Assembly: GCF_026626635.1 (NCBI RefSeq)
Contig: NZ_JAPNKA010000001.1
Span: 11,578,501-11,642,500 of the forward strand
Length of the DNA stretch: 64,000 nt
Direction of reading: 5' to 3'
From: Archangium lansingense
GTDB lineage: Bacteria; Myxococcota; Myxococcia; Myxococcales; Myxococcaceae
A program made the position numbers and the translations under genes. The notes under the pieces were generated by a model. That model saw only the letters and a list, made by a program, of their open reading frames with translations, had not been told where the DNA came from and searched no databases. Below, piece by piece: positions 25,160 to 34,087 of the stretch. Position 1 is the first letter of the stretch; the number at the start of each line of letters is the position of its first letter.

Positions 25160-25462
25160 TCACGCGATGACGTCGGGTGGAGCCCCCATCGGCTGCTGGC
25201 CAGGATCCGGAGCTTCGTGGATGCCCGGAGGATTGAGCTCCGGCTCGGCCTGGCGGCCCGGCTCCTCCATGGGAGGCTCACGTCGGCTGGGCGGTTCGAT
25301 CTCCGGCGGCTGACGCGTGGGAGGCTCAATCTCCGGCTGGTGTCTCCGGGTCGGCGGTTCAATCTCCGGTGATGGCTGCGGCCCCGGATCCCGCTGCGGA
25401 GGCTTCTGCGGCTCCGGCTCCTTCGTCGGTGCTCCGGGTGTCGTCGGCGTCTTCTCAGGCAT
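25160..25462 (-). CDS. Small Pro-rich repeat protein
   Basis: A 100-residue protein, about one third proline, with repeats of (Q/S)PEIEPPTR (three to four copies between residues 32 and 62) and a variant EPPMEEP. No signal peptide, no known domain; predicted disordered. The strong ribosome-binding site AGGAGGG before ATG 25462 supports it as real. Function unknown. Confidence 0.6.
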   Translation of the reverse strand: MPEKTPTTPGAPTKEPEPQKPPQRDPGPQPSPEIEPPTRRHQPEIEPPTRQPPEIEPPSRREPPMEEPGRQAEPELNPPGIHEAPDPGQQPMGAPPDVIA

Positions 25463-25630
25463 GCGTCCCCCCTCCTGGGTGATCGGGCTGTCCGCCCAGC
25501 GTCATCAATCTGCTCATCCAGGTGGGTACAGGTATGAGACGGCCAAGGAGAGAACCCCTCGCCTGCCTGCTGTCGCGCACGCCCGGCAGCCCCACGTTGG
25601 GGCCACTGGGTTTCCAAGGAGGGCAGGGAG

Positions 25631-26836
25631 ATGAGAGTTCCAGTCGGGATGCTAGGGTCGCTCGTGGGAGGTGTAGGGTTGGGCGCGGGACTCATGTACC
25701 TAGCGGACCCGCGCAGTGGTCGGCGCCGCCGGGCCGTGGCGCAGGACAAGGCCCGTCACGTGGTGCACGAGACGGGAGACGCGGCCGGCGTGGTGGTGCG
25801 CGACCTGGCCCACCGCTCGCGCGGTTATGTCTTCGAGACCCTGAGCCGGATGCGCCGTGAGGAGGTGGATGACAGGACCATCGAGGCCCGCATCCGCTCG
25901 GCGCTCGGCCGCGTGTGCTCGCACCCGCATTCCATCCAGCTTGTCGTCGAGCAGGGCCGGGTCCAGCTCAGCGGCGTCGTCCTCAAGCCCGAGCACCCGA
26001 GAATCCTCTCCCGCCTCACGCGCGTGCGCGGTGTCCTGGACGTGACGGACAACCTTCAGGTGTTCAAGCATTCGGACAAGCACCCGGAGCTCCAGGGCGG
26101 CGCGATCCGCCTTGGAGACCGGCCCGAGTTCCTCCAGCACAACTGGTCACCCGCGGCGCGCTTCGTCGCGGGCCTTGGGGGCGCGAGCCTGCTGACGTGG
26201 GGCATCCGCGGCGGCGGCCTGGGCGGCATGGCCTCGGTCTTCCTGGGCTCGCTGCTCACCCTGCGCAGCATCACCAACATCGAGCTCAAGCGCCTCACCG
26301 GCATCGGCGGCGGCCGGCTGGCCATCGAGATTCACAAGAACATCACCGTCCACGCGCCGGTGAAGGAGGTGTTCGGCTTCTGGCGGGCCATGGAGAACTT
26401 CCCGCGCTTCATGAGCCACGTGGAGGAGGTGCGCACCAGCGGCGAGGACCGCTCGCACTGGCGCGTCAGGGGCCCGGCCGGCACCGTCTTCGAGTGGGAT
26501 GCCATCGTCACCCGGCTCATCCCCTACCAGGTGCTCGCCTGGAAGAGCGTGGAGAACTCCACGGTGGAAAACGCGGGCATCATCCACTTCGAGCCCTGCA
26601 ACAACGGCCGCTCCACGCGCCTGGACATCCGCATGTCCTACAACCCACCCGCGGGCGCGCTGGGTCACGCCTTCGCCCGGCTGCTGGGGGCCGACCCCAA
26701 GAAGCAGATGGATGATGACCTGATGCGCCTCAAGTCGCTCGTCGAGACGGGGAAGGCCACGGGCCACGAGACCGTCTCGCGCGAGCAGCTCTCGCCCTCG
26801 ACGCCGGAGCGGTCCGGGCCTCGGCCGGTGCACTGA
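25631..26836 (+). CDS. BON-domain and SRPBCC-domain membrane protein
   Basis: A 401-residue protein. N-terminal glycine-rich hydrophobic segment followed by YLADPRSGRRRR (YtxH-like anchor); a BON domain (about 80-142: ARIRSALGR..., VVEQGRVQLSGVVL, LTRVRGVLDVTDNLQV); a hydrophobic stretch (about 178-212); then an SRPBCC/COQ10-like lipid- or ligand-binding domain (about 235-375: ITVHAPVKEVFGFWRAMENFPRFM, ... DPKKQMDDDLMRLK). ATG 25631 follows AAGGAGGG. BON domains usually bind envelope phospholipids, so an envelope-stress role is plausible. Confidence 0.8.
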   Translation: MRVPVGMLGSLVGGVGLGAGLMYLADPRSGRRRRAVAQDKARHVVHETGDAAGVVVRDLAHRSRGYVFETLSRMRREEVDDRTIEARIRSALGRVCSHPHSIQLVVEQGRVQLSGVVLKPEHPRILSRLTRVRGVLDVTDNLQVFKHSDKHPELQGGAIRLGDRPEFLQHNWSPAARFVAGLGGASLLTWGIRGGGLGGMASVFLGSLLTLRSITNIELKRLTGIGGGRLAIEIHKNITVHAPVKEVFGFWRAMENFPRFMSHVEEVRTSGEDRSHWRVRGPAGTVFEWDAIVTRLIPYQVLAWKSVENSTVENAGIIHFEPCNNGRSTRLDIRMSYNPPAGALGHAFARLLGADPKKQMDDDLMRLKSLVETGKATGHETVSREQLSPSTPERSGPRPVH

Positions 26837-26908
26837 CGCCGGCCCACCGCCGCGCGGGACAAGCGGGGGCATGCAGGAGGGGGCGGATTGTGAGATAGGG
26901 GCCATCTC

Positions 26909-28582
26909 ATGCGCTCCTCCTTCCCCTCCCTCCACCTCCTCCTGCTCGCCACGGCGCTGCAGCTGTCCTGCGCCCACCCACGGCCCGGGCCCAGCACAGC
27001 CTCCCGCACGGTGACCGTCCAGGTGCTGGCCATCAATGACTTCCACGGCAACCTCACGCCCCCCGCGGGGTCCTCGGGCGAGCTCCGCACGGGCAGCAAC
27101 CCCGACGGCAGCCCCGCACGAGTGAATGCGGGAGGCGTGAGCCACCTCGCCCACCACCTCGCCCGGCTGCGCGCTCGCGACCCGAAGAACACCATCGTGG
27201 TGTCCGCAGGAGATCTCATCGGCGCGAGCCCGCTCGTCTCCGCGCTCTTCCACGACGAGCCCACCATCGAGGCGATGAACCTCGCGGGGCTGAACATCAA
27301 CGCCGTGGGCAATCACGAGTTCGACGAGGGCACCGCCGAGCTCCGGCGCATGCAGACCGGCGGCTGCCACCCGGTGGACGGCTGCCAGGACGGCACGCCC
27401 TTCGAGGGTGCGCGGTTCCAGTTCCTCTCCGCCAATGTGGTGGACGGCCAGGGCACGACCCTCTTCCCGGCCTACGCCGTGCGTGAGTTCGAGGGCGTGA
27501 AGGTGGCCTTTATCGGCATGACGCTCGAGGGGACTCCGGAGATCGTCGACGCCGCTGGCATCCGGGGGTACCAGTTCCGCGATGAGGCCGAGACGGTCAA
27601 CGCCCTGGTGCCCGAGCTGAAGAAGCAGGGCGTGCGCGCCATCGTGGTGGTGGTGCACGAGGGCGGTGTCCAGCCGGGCGGGTACGACGGGTGCGAGGGC
27701 ATCTCCGGACCCATCGTGGACATTGTCCAGCACATGGACCCGGAGGTGGACGTCGTCATCAGCGGCCACACCCACCAGGCCTACAACTGCGTCGTCGCCG
27801 GCAAGCGAGTGACCAGCGCGGCCTCCTACGGACGACTCATCACGGACATGAAGCTCGTGCTGGACACGACCACCGGGGACGTGGTGGAGACCACCGCGCA
27901 CAACGTGCCCGTCACCCGCGACACGGAGGGCGTCCCCGAGGTGGAGGCGCTCATCGAGCGCTATGACGGACTGGCCGCGCCCCAGCGCAACCGCGTCCTC
28001 GGCCAGGTGACGGCACCACTCCAGCAGCCGAACTCCAAGCGGTGGCCATCGGGTGAGTCCACCCTGGGAAACGCCCTCGCTGACGCACAGCTCGCCGCGA
28101 CCCAGGGCGCGAAGGCCCAGGTGGCCTTCATGAACCCCGGCGGCATCCGCGCGGAAATCGACGCGGGCGACGTCACCTATGGCGAGTCCTTCACCGTGCA
28201 GCCCTTCGGCAATGGCCTGGTGACGATGACGCTCACCGGCGCGCAGCTCCACACCCTGCTGGAGCAGCAGTGGGAGGGCAGCCTCGTGCGCATCCTCCAG
28301 CCGTCGAAGGGCTTCTCGTACACGTGGAAGAGCTCTGCGCCGGTGGGCCAGAAGGTAGACCCGGCCAGCATTCGGCTCCACGGCGCGCCCGTGGACCCGG
28401 CGGGCCACTACCGCGTGACGGTGAACGGCTTCCTGTCCAATGGTGGAGACGGGTTCCGCGTGTTCACCGAAGGAACCGAGCGGCAAGGCGGCCCGATGGA
28501 CGTGGACTCCATGGAAGCCTGGCTGAAGGCCCACGCCCCCCTGCAGCCACCCGAGACGAACCGCATCCTTCGCATGGAATAG
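26909..28582 (+). CDS. Lipoprotein 5'-nucleotidase / metallophosphoesterase
   Basis: A 557-residue exported enzyme hydrolysing nucleotides or cyclic nucleotides. Signal peptide with lipobox QLSC (Cys about residue 23). Metal-binding motifs: AINDFHGNL (about 37), AGDLIGASP, VGNHEFDEG (Asn-His) and SGHTHQAYNC, as in UshA-type 5'-nucleotidases. The C-terminal substrate-binding domain (about 350-557) has NPGGIRAEIDAG and the NGFLSNGGDGFR end. Located on the periplasmic side. Followed by another lipoprotein hydrolase. Confidence 0.92.
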   Translation: MRSSFPSLHLLLLATALQLSCAHPRPGPSTASRTVTVQVLAINDFHGNLTPPAGSSGELRTGSNPDGSPARVNAGGVSHLAHHLARLRARDPKNTIVVSAGDLIGASPLVSALFHDEPTIEAMNLAGLNINAVGNHEFDEGTAELRRMQTGGCHPVDGCQDGTPFEGARFQFLSANVVDGQGTTLFPAYAVREFEGVKVAFIGMTLEGTPEIVDAAGIRGYQFRDEAETVNALVPELKKQGVRAIVVVVHEGGVQPGGYDGCEGISGPIVDIVQHMDPEVDVVISGHTHQAYNCVVAGKRVTSAASYGRLITDMKLVLDTTTGDVVETTAHNVPVTRDTEGVPEVEALIERYDGLAAPQRNRVLGQVTAPLQQPNSKRWPSGESTLGNALADAQLAATQGAKAQVAFMNPGGIRAEIDAGDVTYGESFTVQPFGNGLVTMTLTGAQLHTLLEQQWEGSLVRILQPSKGFSYTWKSSAPVGQKVDPASIRLHGAPVDPAGHYRVTVNGFLSNGGDGFRVFTEGTERQGGPMDVDSMEAWLKAHAPLQPPETNRILRME

Positions 28583-28672
28583 CGCCCAGCCAACAGTCGT
28601 GCCGGACAGCGGGTGACACTTCCCAAGCCCGGCACGGGCAACCCGCGGGGAGAGGCCACACACATAGAGGCC

Positions 28673-29659
28673 ATGCGTTCCTCGCGTCTTGGACTTCTGG
28701 CTTGTGCCGTGGTGTGTGCGCTGGTGACTGCCTGCACGCACCACGCGCCCCGCGTCAACAACAGCCCCCCCGTGGCCCCGCTGGCCCAGGGAGAACACCA
28801 GCGCATCATCAACGGGGTGAGGCTGTACTACCGCGTCGCCGGGGAGACTCCGGCGGAGCGCGCGCCGGTGCTCTTCCTTCACGGAGGCCCGGGCAACAAC
28901 AGCTATAGCTTCGCCCGGCTGATGGGCCCGCACCTGGAGAAGGGCCGGCGCATGGTGTATCTGGACCAGCGTGGCTGTGGCCGCTCCGAGCGCCCGTGGG
29001 ATGGCCGCTACTCGCTGGAGGTGCTGGTGGCGGACCTGGAGGCGCTGCGCCAGGAGCTGGGCGTGGAGCGCTGGGTGCTGCTGGGCCACTCCTTCGGCGG
29101 AACGCTCGCGCTGGAGTACGCAGCGCGCCACCCCGAGCGTGTGACGGGCCTGGTCGTGGTGAGCGGCTTCTCCGACGCGGAGAGCACCTTCGCCACCTGG
29201 AAGCGCGAGCTCGAGCGCCTCCACCCCGGGCGGATGACCACGCCCGCGAGCGCCTCGGGCGACCCCTCGGACTACGCCCAGGTGATGAAGGCGCTGAAGG
29301 GCATGGACGCGCAGGCCTTCTTCAACCAGCTCCAGTTCCGCAGCCCGATGTACCAGCAGATGCAGGAGGCAGTGGAGGCGGAGAGCGGCCTGCGCAACAC
29401 GGGCGAGATGTCGCGGGCGCTGTTCTCCACCGAGCTGCTCCGCTACCGCTTCTCAGCCTCGGCGCGAGTCACCGCGCCGGTGCTCGTCATCGGCGGCCAA
29501 CATGACGCCTCCATCGGTGTGGAGAGCATGCGAGCGCTGGCGAAGGCGCTGCCCCATGCCACCCTGCTCGAGTACGAGCAGAGCGGGCACTTCCCCTACC
29601 TGGAGGAGTCGGAGCGCTTCACCTACGACGTGGCGCAGTTCCTGTCGTCCCTGCCGTGA
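28673..29659 (+). CDS. Lipoprotein alpha/beta hydrolase (proline iminopeptidase-like)
   Basis: A 328-residue exported hydrolase: lipobox VTAC (Cys about residue 21). The oxyanion strand FLHGGPGNN, YLDQRGCGRS and the nucleophile elbow LLGHSFGGTLALEYA match the S33 prolyl-aminopeptidase family. The catalytic Asp is in IGGQHDAS and the His in EQSGHFPYLE. ATG 28673 gives the signal peptide a short basic start; an in-frame upstream ATG at 28613 would not. Substrate unknown; the S33 similarity suggests an aminopeptidase or esterase. Confidence 0.85.
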   Translation: MRSSRLGLLACAVVCALVTACTHHAPRVNNSPPVAPLAQGEHQRIINGVRLYYRVAGETPAERAPVLFLHGGPGNNSYSFARLMGPHLEKGRRMVYLDQRGCGRSERPWDGRYSLEVLVADLEALRQELGVERWVLLGHSFGGTLALEYAARHPERVTGLVVVSGFSDAESTFATWKRELERLHPGRMTTPASASGDPSDYAQVMKALKGMDAQAFFNQLQFRSPMYQQMQEAVEAESGLRNTGEMSRALFSTELLRYRFSASARVTAPVLVIGGQHDASIGVESMRALAKALPHATLLEYEQSGHFPYLEESERFTYDVAQFLSSLP

Positions 29660-29663
29660 GCAC

Positions 29664-29715
29664 TCCCACCCTCGCCCTCCGGGAGAGGGGACGGGGGTGA
29701 GGGTATCCGGGCCCC
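29664..29715. repeat. Palindromic intergenic repeat, copy 3
   Basis: Contains ccctcgccctccgggagagg, then ggacgggggtgagggta. It lies directly after the hydrolase gene. Nearly the same as copy 2. Confidence 0.65.
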
Positions 29716-29758
29716 TGGCTCAGCAACTGGGGACCCGATGCACCTTCCCGGACCCCTT

Positions 29759-30121
29759 TTAGGGAACCGGTATCCCGCCACCACCGGTCGCGCCCTCCAC
29801 CTCGGTAGTGCCCACGACCTCGCGCCGGGTCTCGTCGAACTCAATATCCAGCAGCTTGCCCGAGCCCCGGGGTGCCAGGCCGAAGCGGACGCGCCAGTAG
29901 TTGGGACGCACCTCCACGGCCTCGGCGACATCCGTCACCTCGTAGCCGGAGGAGACGGCGTACTCCTCACCGAGGCGGATGATCTCGTTGTAACCGAGCT
30001 CCTGCTGCACGGTGTTCGACGACTCCGGTCGCATCCGCCCTTCCGTGGTGGGGCCGGTACAACCGAGGCCGAGAAGGGCAGAGGAGAGGACAAAGGCAAG
30101 GGCAGGACGAAGAGGGACCAT
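29759..30121 (-). CDS. Small lipoprotein
   Basis: A 120-residue protein with lipobox GLGC (Cys about residue 21). The mature part contains LGYNEIIRLGEEYAVSSGYEVTDVAEAVEV and RFGLAPRGSGKLLDIEFDE, a helix plus beta sheet fold, with a C-terminal Gly-rich tail. Family not recognised; length and layout are typical of myxobacterial outer-membrane lipoproteins. Confidence 0.65.
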   Translation of the reverse strand: MVPLRPALAFVLSSALLGLGCTGPTTEGRMRPESSNTVQQELGYNEIIRLGEEYAVSSGYEVTDVAEAVEVRPNYWRVRFGLAPRGSGKLLDIEFDETRREVVGTTEVEGATGGGGIPVP

Positions 30122-30264
30122 GACAGTCCAAAAGTGAGCATGGTCCGTGCCAAGGGGGGCTCCCTCGCGACGCGACGAGAGCCCCCGCGCCCGGCACGCA
30201 AGCGTTGCACCCGGGGGAATTCCGAGCTGCAACCCCTGCGTCTGCCGTCCGAGCCTGGGTGAAG

Positions 30265-30882
30265 CTAGCTCTTGTCCTTGTTGGTGTTGACCGCGGGCGA
30301 GAGCACCTGCTTGGTCACCACCTCATCGAGGATGCCGTACTGCCGAGCCTCCTCGGCGCTCATGAAGTAATCACGCTCGGTGTCCTTCTCGATGCGCTCG
30401 ATGGTGTGGCCCGTGTGCTTCACGATGAGGCCGTTGATGTAGGAGCGCAGGCGGAGGATCTCCTTGGCCTGGATGTCGATGTCCGACGCCTGCCCCTGAG
30501 CCCCGCCGAGCGGCTGGTGAATCATGATGCGCGCGTTGGGCAGGGCGTAGCGCTTGCCCGGAGCCCCGGCGAGCAGGAGCAGAGCGCCCATCGAGGCCGC
30601 CTGCCCGATGCAGATGGTGGACACCGGACACTTGACGTACTGCATCGTGTCATAGATGGCCAGGCCCGCCGTCACCGAGCCTCCGGGCGAGTTGATGTAG
30701 AGGTTGATGCCCTTGTCGGGATCCTCGGACTCGAGGAAGAGCAGCTGGGCGACGATGATGTTGGCCACATCATCGGTCACCGGCGTGCCGAGCATGACGA
30801 TGCGGTCCTTGAGGAGCCGACTGTACAGGTCGTATGCGCGCTCGCCCCGGTGGGTGGTCTCGATGACGAAGGGGATGTTCAT
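30265..30882 (-). CDS. clpP: ATP-dependent Clp protease proteolytic subunit
   Basis: A 205-residue serine protease forming the Clp chamber in the cytoplasm. The catalytic triad is visible: Ser in GQAASMGA (about 95-102), His in IMIHQPLGG (about 119-127) and Asp in EKDTERDYFMSA (about 165-176). N-terminal PFVIETTHRGERAYD is the axial-loop region. There is no clpX next to it; myxobacteria often carry more than one clpP, so this may be a second copy. Confidence 0.93.
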   Translation of the reverse strand: MNIPFVIETTHRGERAYDLYSRLLKDRIVMLGTPVTDDVANIIVAQLLFLESEDPDKGINLYINSPGGSVTAGLAIYDTMQYVKCPVSTICIGQAASMGALLLLAGAPGKRYALPNARIMIHQPLGGAQGQASDIDIQAKEILRLRSYINGLIVKHTGHTIERIEKDTERDYFMSAEEARQYGILDEVVTKQVLSPAVNTNKDKS

Positions 30883-30978
30883 GGCCCCCCAACACTAATC
30901 CGCATTCCCGCCCGGCGCCCGTCCGTTCTTCATGGACCGTGCTCCAGGTTACGCTCGGGGCTCAACCCGAGCGCCCCC

Positions 30979-31665
30979 ATGAACGCCTCCGACATCGATG
31001 CCATCCTCGCCGCCACCCTGGAGGACCGGACGCTCACCCGCACCGAGCGCCAGGCGCTCCAGGCCGTCCTGGACGACCGCAAGGCGGGTGAGGCCGTGCT
31101 GGCCCTCTTCCGCTCACGGGCGTTCGAGCTGGCCCGCGACTCCGTGAGCGACCCCCGCGCCCGCGAGGTCATCGGCTGGCTGGAGGACACCGTGAAGGCC
31201 CTGCAGCCCTCGCGCGAGCTGCGGGAGGCGAGCCGGATGGAGGCCCACTTCAGCCCTGGAGAAGCACCGCTAAGGGCCATCGTGCGGCTCATCGGCGAGG
31301 CGCGGGGCAGCGCGGACGTCTGTGTCTTCACCATCACAGACGACCGCATCACCCGGGCCCTGCTGGAGGCCCATGAGCGGGGCGTGCGCCTGCGGGTGGT
31401 ATCGGACGGAGACAAGGCCCTGGACCCTGGCTCGGACATCCACCGGCTGCGGGAGGCCGGGGTTCCCGTCCGGGTGGACCGGACCGAGGCGCACATGCAC
31501 CACAAGTTCGCCGTGTTCGACCGGATGCGGCTGCTCACCGGCAGCTACAACTGGACGCGCTCGGCGGCAAGCGAGAACCACGAGAACGTGCTCGTGTCGG
31601 ATGACCCTCGGCTGGTACAGCCCTTCTGCCGGGCCTTCGACGACCTCTGGACCGCGCTGGGCTGA
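30979..31665 (+). CDS. Phospholipase-D-family nuclease-like protein with single HKD
   Basis: A 228-residue protein: a helical N-terminal domain (about 1-80), then one PLD domain with HHKFAVFDRMRLLTGSYNWT (HKD, about 176-196) and the preceding strand VCVFTITDDRI. A single HKD motif, as in the Nuc/Zucchini group, implies a dimer that forms one active site. It could cut nucleic acid or lipid; the context gives no hint. Start ATG 30979 lies in an otherwise intergenic area after clpP (divergent). Confidence 0.8.
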   Translation: MNASDIDAILAATLEDRTLTRTERQALQAVLDDRKAGEAVLALFRSRAFELARDSVSDPRAREVIGWLEDTVKALQPSRELREASRMEAHFSPGEAPLRAIVRLIGEARGSADVCVFTITDDRITRALLEAHERGVRLRVVSDGDKALDPGSDIHRLREAGVPVRVDRTEAHMHHKFAVFDRMRLLTGSYNWTRSAASENHENVLVSDDPRLVQPFCRAFDDLWTALG

Positions 31666-31736
31666 GGCTCCCTGCCCATGAGGCTCCCCGTGTACCGGCA
31701 GAGCCAGAAGGGGCGCGTCGAGTACTGAGCGGCGCG

Positions 31737-32132
31737 CTACTTCACGTCCATGATCATGAAGCGCTCGGTGTGCACGAGCTTCGCTCCTTGCTTGATCTCG
31801 AGCCGGTACTGCCCGATCGGCCAGCCGTTGGTGGGCCGTCCGAGCGCGAAGGTCGCCGCCATCTTGTCCTGGGCCGTCACGGTGGCGGAGTCGATGACGA
31901 AGTTCTTCGGAGCGGACTGGCCCACGTCCTCGGCGATGAAGGACCCCGTGAGCGTCGTGCCCCCCGGAGCCCGGAAGTAGAAGATGACCTTGGGAAGGCT
32001 GGCCGGCAGGACCATGCCCATGGGCTCGATGACCGCGGGCTTTTTCGCCGCATGGGACGGGACTGGACCCAGGAGCGCGACGGAGGCCCCGAGGGCGAGG
32101 ACGGCGAACACGGACAGCTTCTGCATCTTCAT
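31737..32132 (-). CDS. Secreted protein of unknown function
   Basis: A 131-residue exported protein: signal peptide MKMQKLSVFAVLALGASVAL with cleavage after SHA (about residue 29), then a mature part of beta strands (KVIFYFRAPGGTTLTGSF, IDSATVTAQDKMAATFALG, YRLEIKQGAKLVHTERFMI), probably an Ig-like sandwich. No known domain name. Start ATG 32132; a second ATG six bases later is possible. Confidence 0.65.
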   Translation of the reverse strand: MKMQKLSVFAVLALGASVALLGPVPSHAAKKPAVIEPMGMVLPASLPKVIFYFRAPGGTTLTGSFIAEDVGQSAPKNFVIDSATVTAQDKMAATFALGRPTNGWPIGQYRLEIKQGAKLVHTERFMIMDVK

Positions 32133-32187
32133 GGGGGGCTCGATTTCGTGTTGGGCAGAGGCACACAAGCAACGTGCATGTACCGGG

Positions 32188-32688
32188 TCAAGTCTTCACG
32201 GCCCGTTTGCGCGCCCCTGGCTTCTTCCGAGCGGGTGTCTTCACAGGCCGCGCCTCGCTCGTGGCCCCGCGGGTGACCTTCTTCTTCGTGGCGGCTCTGA
32301 CGGTCTTCTTTGCGCGCGGTGCCGCCACCCCGGCTGGCCGGATCCACGCGAGGCGGGCATCGGAGGACAGCTCCGCCTCCGCCGGTTCGCGGGGCTCGAT
32401 GACGACCTCGACTGCGTCGCCCGGTGACAACCCCGCCACCCGCTGAAGCTCCTCGTCGAGAAGCATGTAGAACTTCCTCCGCCTGAAGCCGACCTCTCCC
32501 TGGAAGGGGCTGCTATTCAAGCGCCCCTGGACGAACTGGCGCGGCCGTACGTCCCAGGCCACCGACGGGTCGAACGAGAGCTGGATGTAGACCAGCCCCA
32601 TGTGCCCAGCCTCTACGACTGTCGCAAACTTCTCCTGGCGCATCGGTTCCTCGAAGACAACGGACGTAATACGCCCCGCCCGGCTCAT
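32188..32688 (-). CDS. DUF1905-like protein with Lys/Arg-rich histone-like tail
   Basis: A 166-residue protein. Residues 1-110 follow the DUF1905 pattern: GLVYIQLSFDPSVAW..., FVQGRLNSSPFQGEVGF, FYMLLDEELQRVAGLSPGD, VEVVIEPRE. The last 40 residues are a Lys/Arg/Ala tail (AKKTVRAATKKKVTRG) resembling histone H1-type DNA-binding tails. ATG 32688 overlaps the D-amino-acid lyase stop (ATGA), so the two are co-translated. Function unknown. Confidence 0.7.
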   Translation of the reverse strand: MSRAGRITSVVFEEPMRQEKFATVVEAGHMGLVYIQLSFDPSVAWDVRPRQFVQGRLNSSPFQGEVGFRRRKFYMLLDEELQRVAGLSPGDAVEVVIEPREPAEAELSSDARLAWIRPAGVAAPRAKKTVRAATKKKVTRGATSEARPVKTPARKKPGARKRAVKT

Positions 32689-33788
32689 TCCCGGATGGCC
32701 GGCCCGCGGCCCCGCCCCGTCACGTCCCAGCGGCCCACCACCTGTCCACCGCGCACGGCCCACAGCTCGTCCTGCAGGTTCACCGAGACGCAGACGTGGT
32801 TGGGAACTACTCGTACCCGCGCACCTACGCGCGGCCTCCACGTGGTGCGTGACAGGTCCAGCATCCCGTGCTCCTCGGACAGGGCATGCACCACCACCTC
32901 CGGCCGCTCCAACAGCGCGCCGTAGGAGCCCACCGGCAGCTCTTCCTTTGCCAGCGCCTTGGAGCCCGCGTCGATGACGGCCTGCCCTGGTACCGCTGTG
33001 CTCACCACCGTCGCTAGCACCGAGTAGGCCACCTCGTCCCAGCCGCACACGCCCATCCACGCACTCGCCCGGTCGAAGAAGGGCGTGATGCCCGGACGAA
33101 TCTCATTCATCCCCACCACCTCGTGCGAGCGCCAAAGCGTGGGCGTAGAGCCGCCGCTCACCACACCCGGCTTCAACCCCGCGGCCTCCAGCGCATCCAG
33201 GAACGTGCCCAATCGCCGCGACACCTCCGCGAGCGCCGGGCCTTGCTCGGCCAGCGGCATGCGGATGTGCCCCGGGTAGAACATCACGCCCAGGTACTCG
33301 AGCCCCTCCGTCCCGGCAGCCGCTCGCGCCAACGCCACCGCCTCCTCCGGCGTCGGCACGCCCACGCGGCGCATCCCCAGGTCCAGCTCCACCAGCACGC
33401 TCACGCGGCGCCCCGCACCGCGAGCGGCCTCGGCCAGCCCCGCCAATGCCTCCCGTGAGTCCACTGCCACCGAGAGCCGAACCCGCGAGGGCAACGCCAT
33501 CAGCCGCGCCAGCTTGGAAGCCCCCACGGGCGAGTAGGCCAGGAGCACGTCGTCGGCCACCGTGCCCATCACCTCCGCCTCTCGCGGCGTGGCCACCGTG
33601 ATGCCGGAGGCTCCGGCCTGGAGCTGCCTCGCCGCCAGTTCCGGCACCTTATGGGTCTTCGTGTGAGGCCGCCAACGCAGCCCGTGCTCGCGCATGTACG
33701 CGGCCGCCTTCTGGAGGTTCTTCTCCAGGCGGTCATCATCGACCAGCGCGGCGGGGGTCTCGATGCTGTCCAGGGAGGGAAGGCTCAT
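32685..33788 (-). CDS. D-threonine aldolase / D-serine dehydratase-like PLP enzyme
   Basis: A 367-residue fold-type III PLP enzyme. The PLP lysine sits in PHTKTHK (about 42-48). The zinc/metal site HVC is in VPNHVCVSV near the C-terminus, matching the His-Cys pair of eukaryotic-type D-serine dehydratase; D-threonine aldolases have the same fold. YPGHIR and GGSTPT are conserved cofactor-phosphate loops. GGAG precedes ATG 33788. It acts on D-amino acids in the cytoplasm; which one is undecided. Coupled to the DUF1905 gene. Confidence 0.85.
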   Translation of the reverse strand: MSLPSLDSIETPAALVDDDRLEKNLQKAAAYMREHGLRWRPHTKTHKVPELAARQLQAGASGITVATPREAEVMGTVADDVLLAYSPVGASKLARLMALPSRVRLSVAVDSREALAGLAEAARGAGRRVSVLVELDLGMRRVGVPTPEEAVALARAAAGTEGLEYLGVMFYPGHIRMPLAEQGPALAEVSRRLGTFLDALEAAGLKPGVVSGGSTPTLWRSHEVVGMNEIRPGITPFFDRASAWMGVCGWDEVAYSVLATVVSTAVPGQAVIDAGSKALAKEELPVGSYGALLERPEVVVHALSEEHGMLDLSRTTWRPRVGARVRVVPNHVCVSVNLQDELWAVRGGQVVGRWDVTGRGRGPAIRE

Positions 33789-34087
33789 ACGGGCTCCGGA
33801 CGGTACTCCTGAAGCCAGACGTCTCGAAGCCCCACGTGAAGAGCATCCGATGCGTGCACCGGCTCCTTCATGCGCCCCCGAGGCTCTCCGGAACCCGGGC
33901 TGCGCGCAACGCTCACCAGTGGGCAATGTCGTGCAGGGCCGTTTTGCCTGGAGGTGCCGGCGTTCCTCAAGATCTCCCCATCCGCACAAGGGGGACAGCC
34001 ATGAAGACGATGCATCGAGTCCGGCCACGCCGTGGCATGCAACTCCACCCCACGCCCCTCTCGCTCCCGCGAGGGGAGACGGTGGTG

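Noticed and set aside
26147..29224. 1025-codon leftward frame over the BON and 5'-nucleotidase genes
   Set aside because: Crosses three well-supported rightward genes and is low complexity.
31678..31728. 16-codon frame between the PLD gene and the secreted protein
   Set aside because: Too short, no ribosome-binding site and no recognisable motif.
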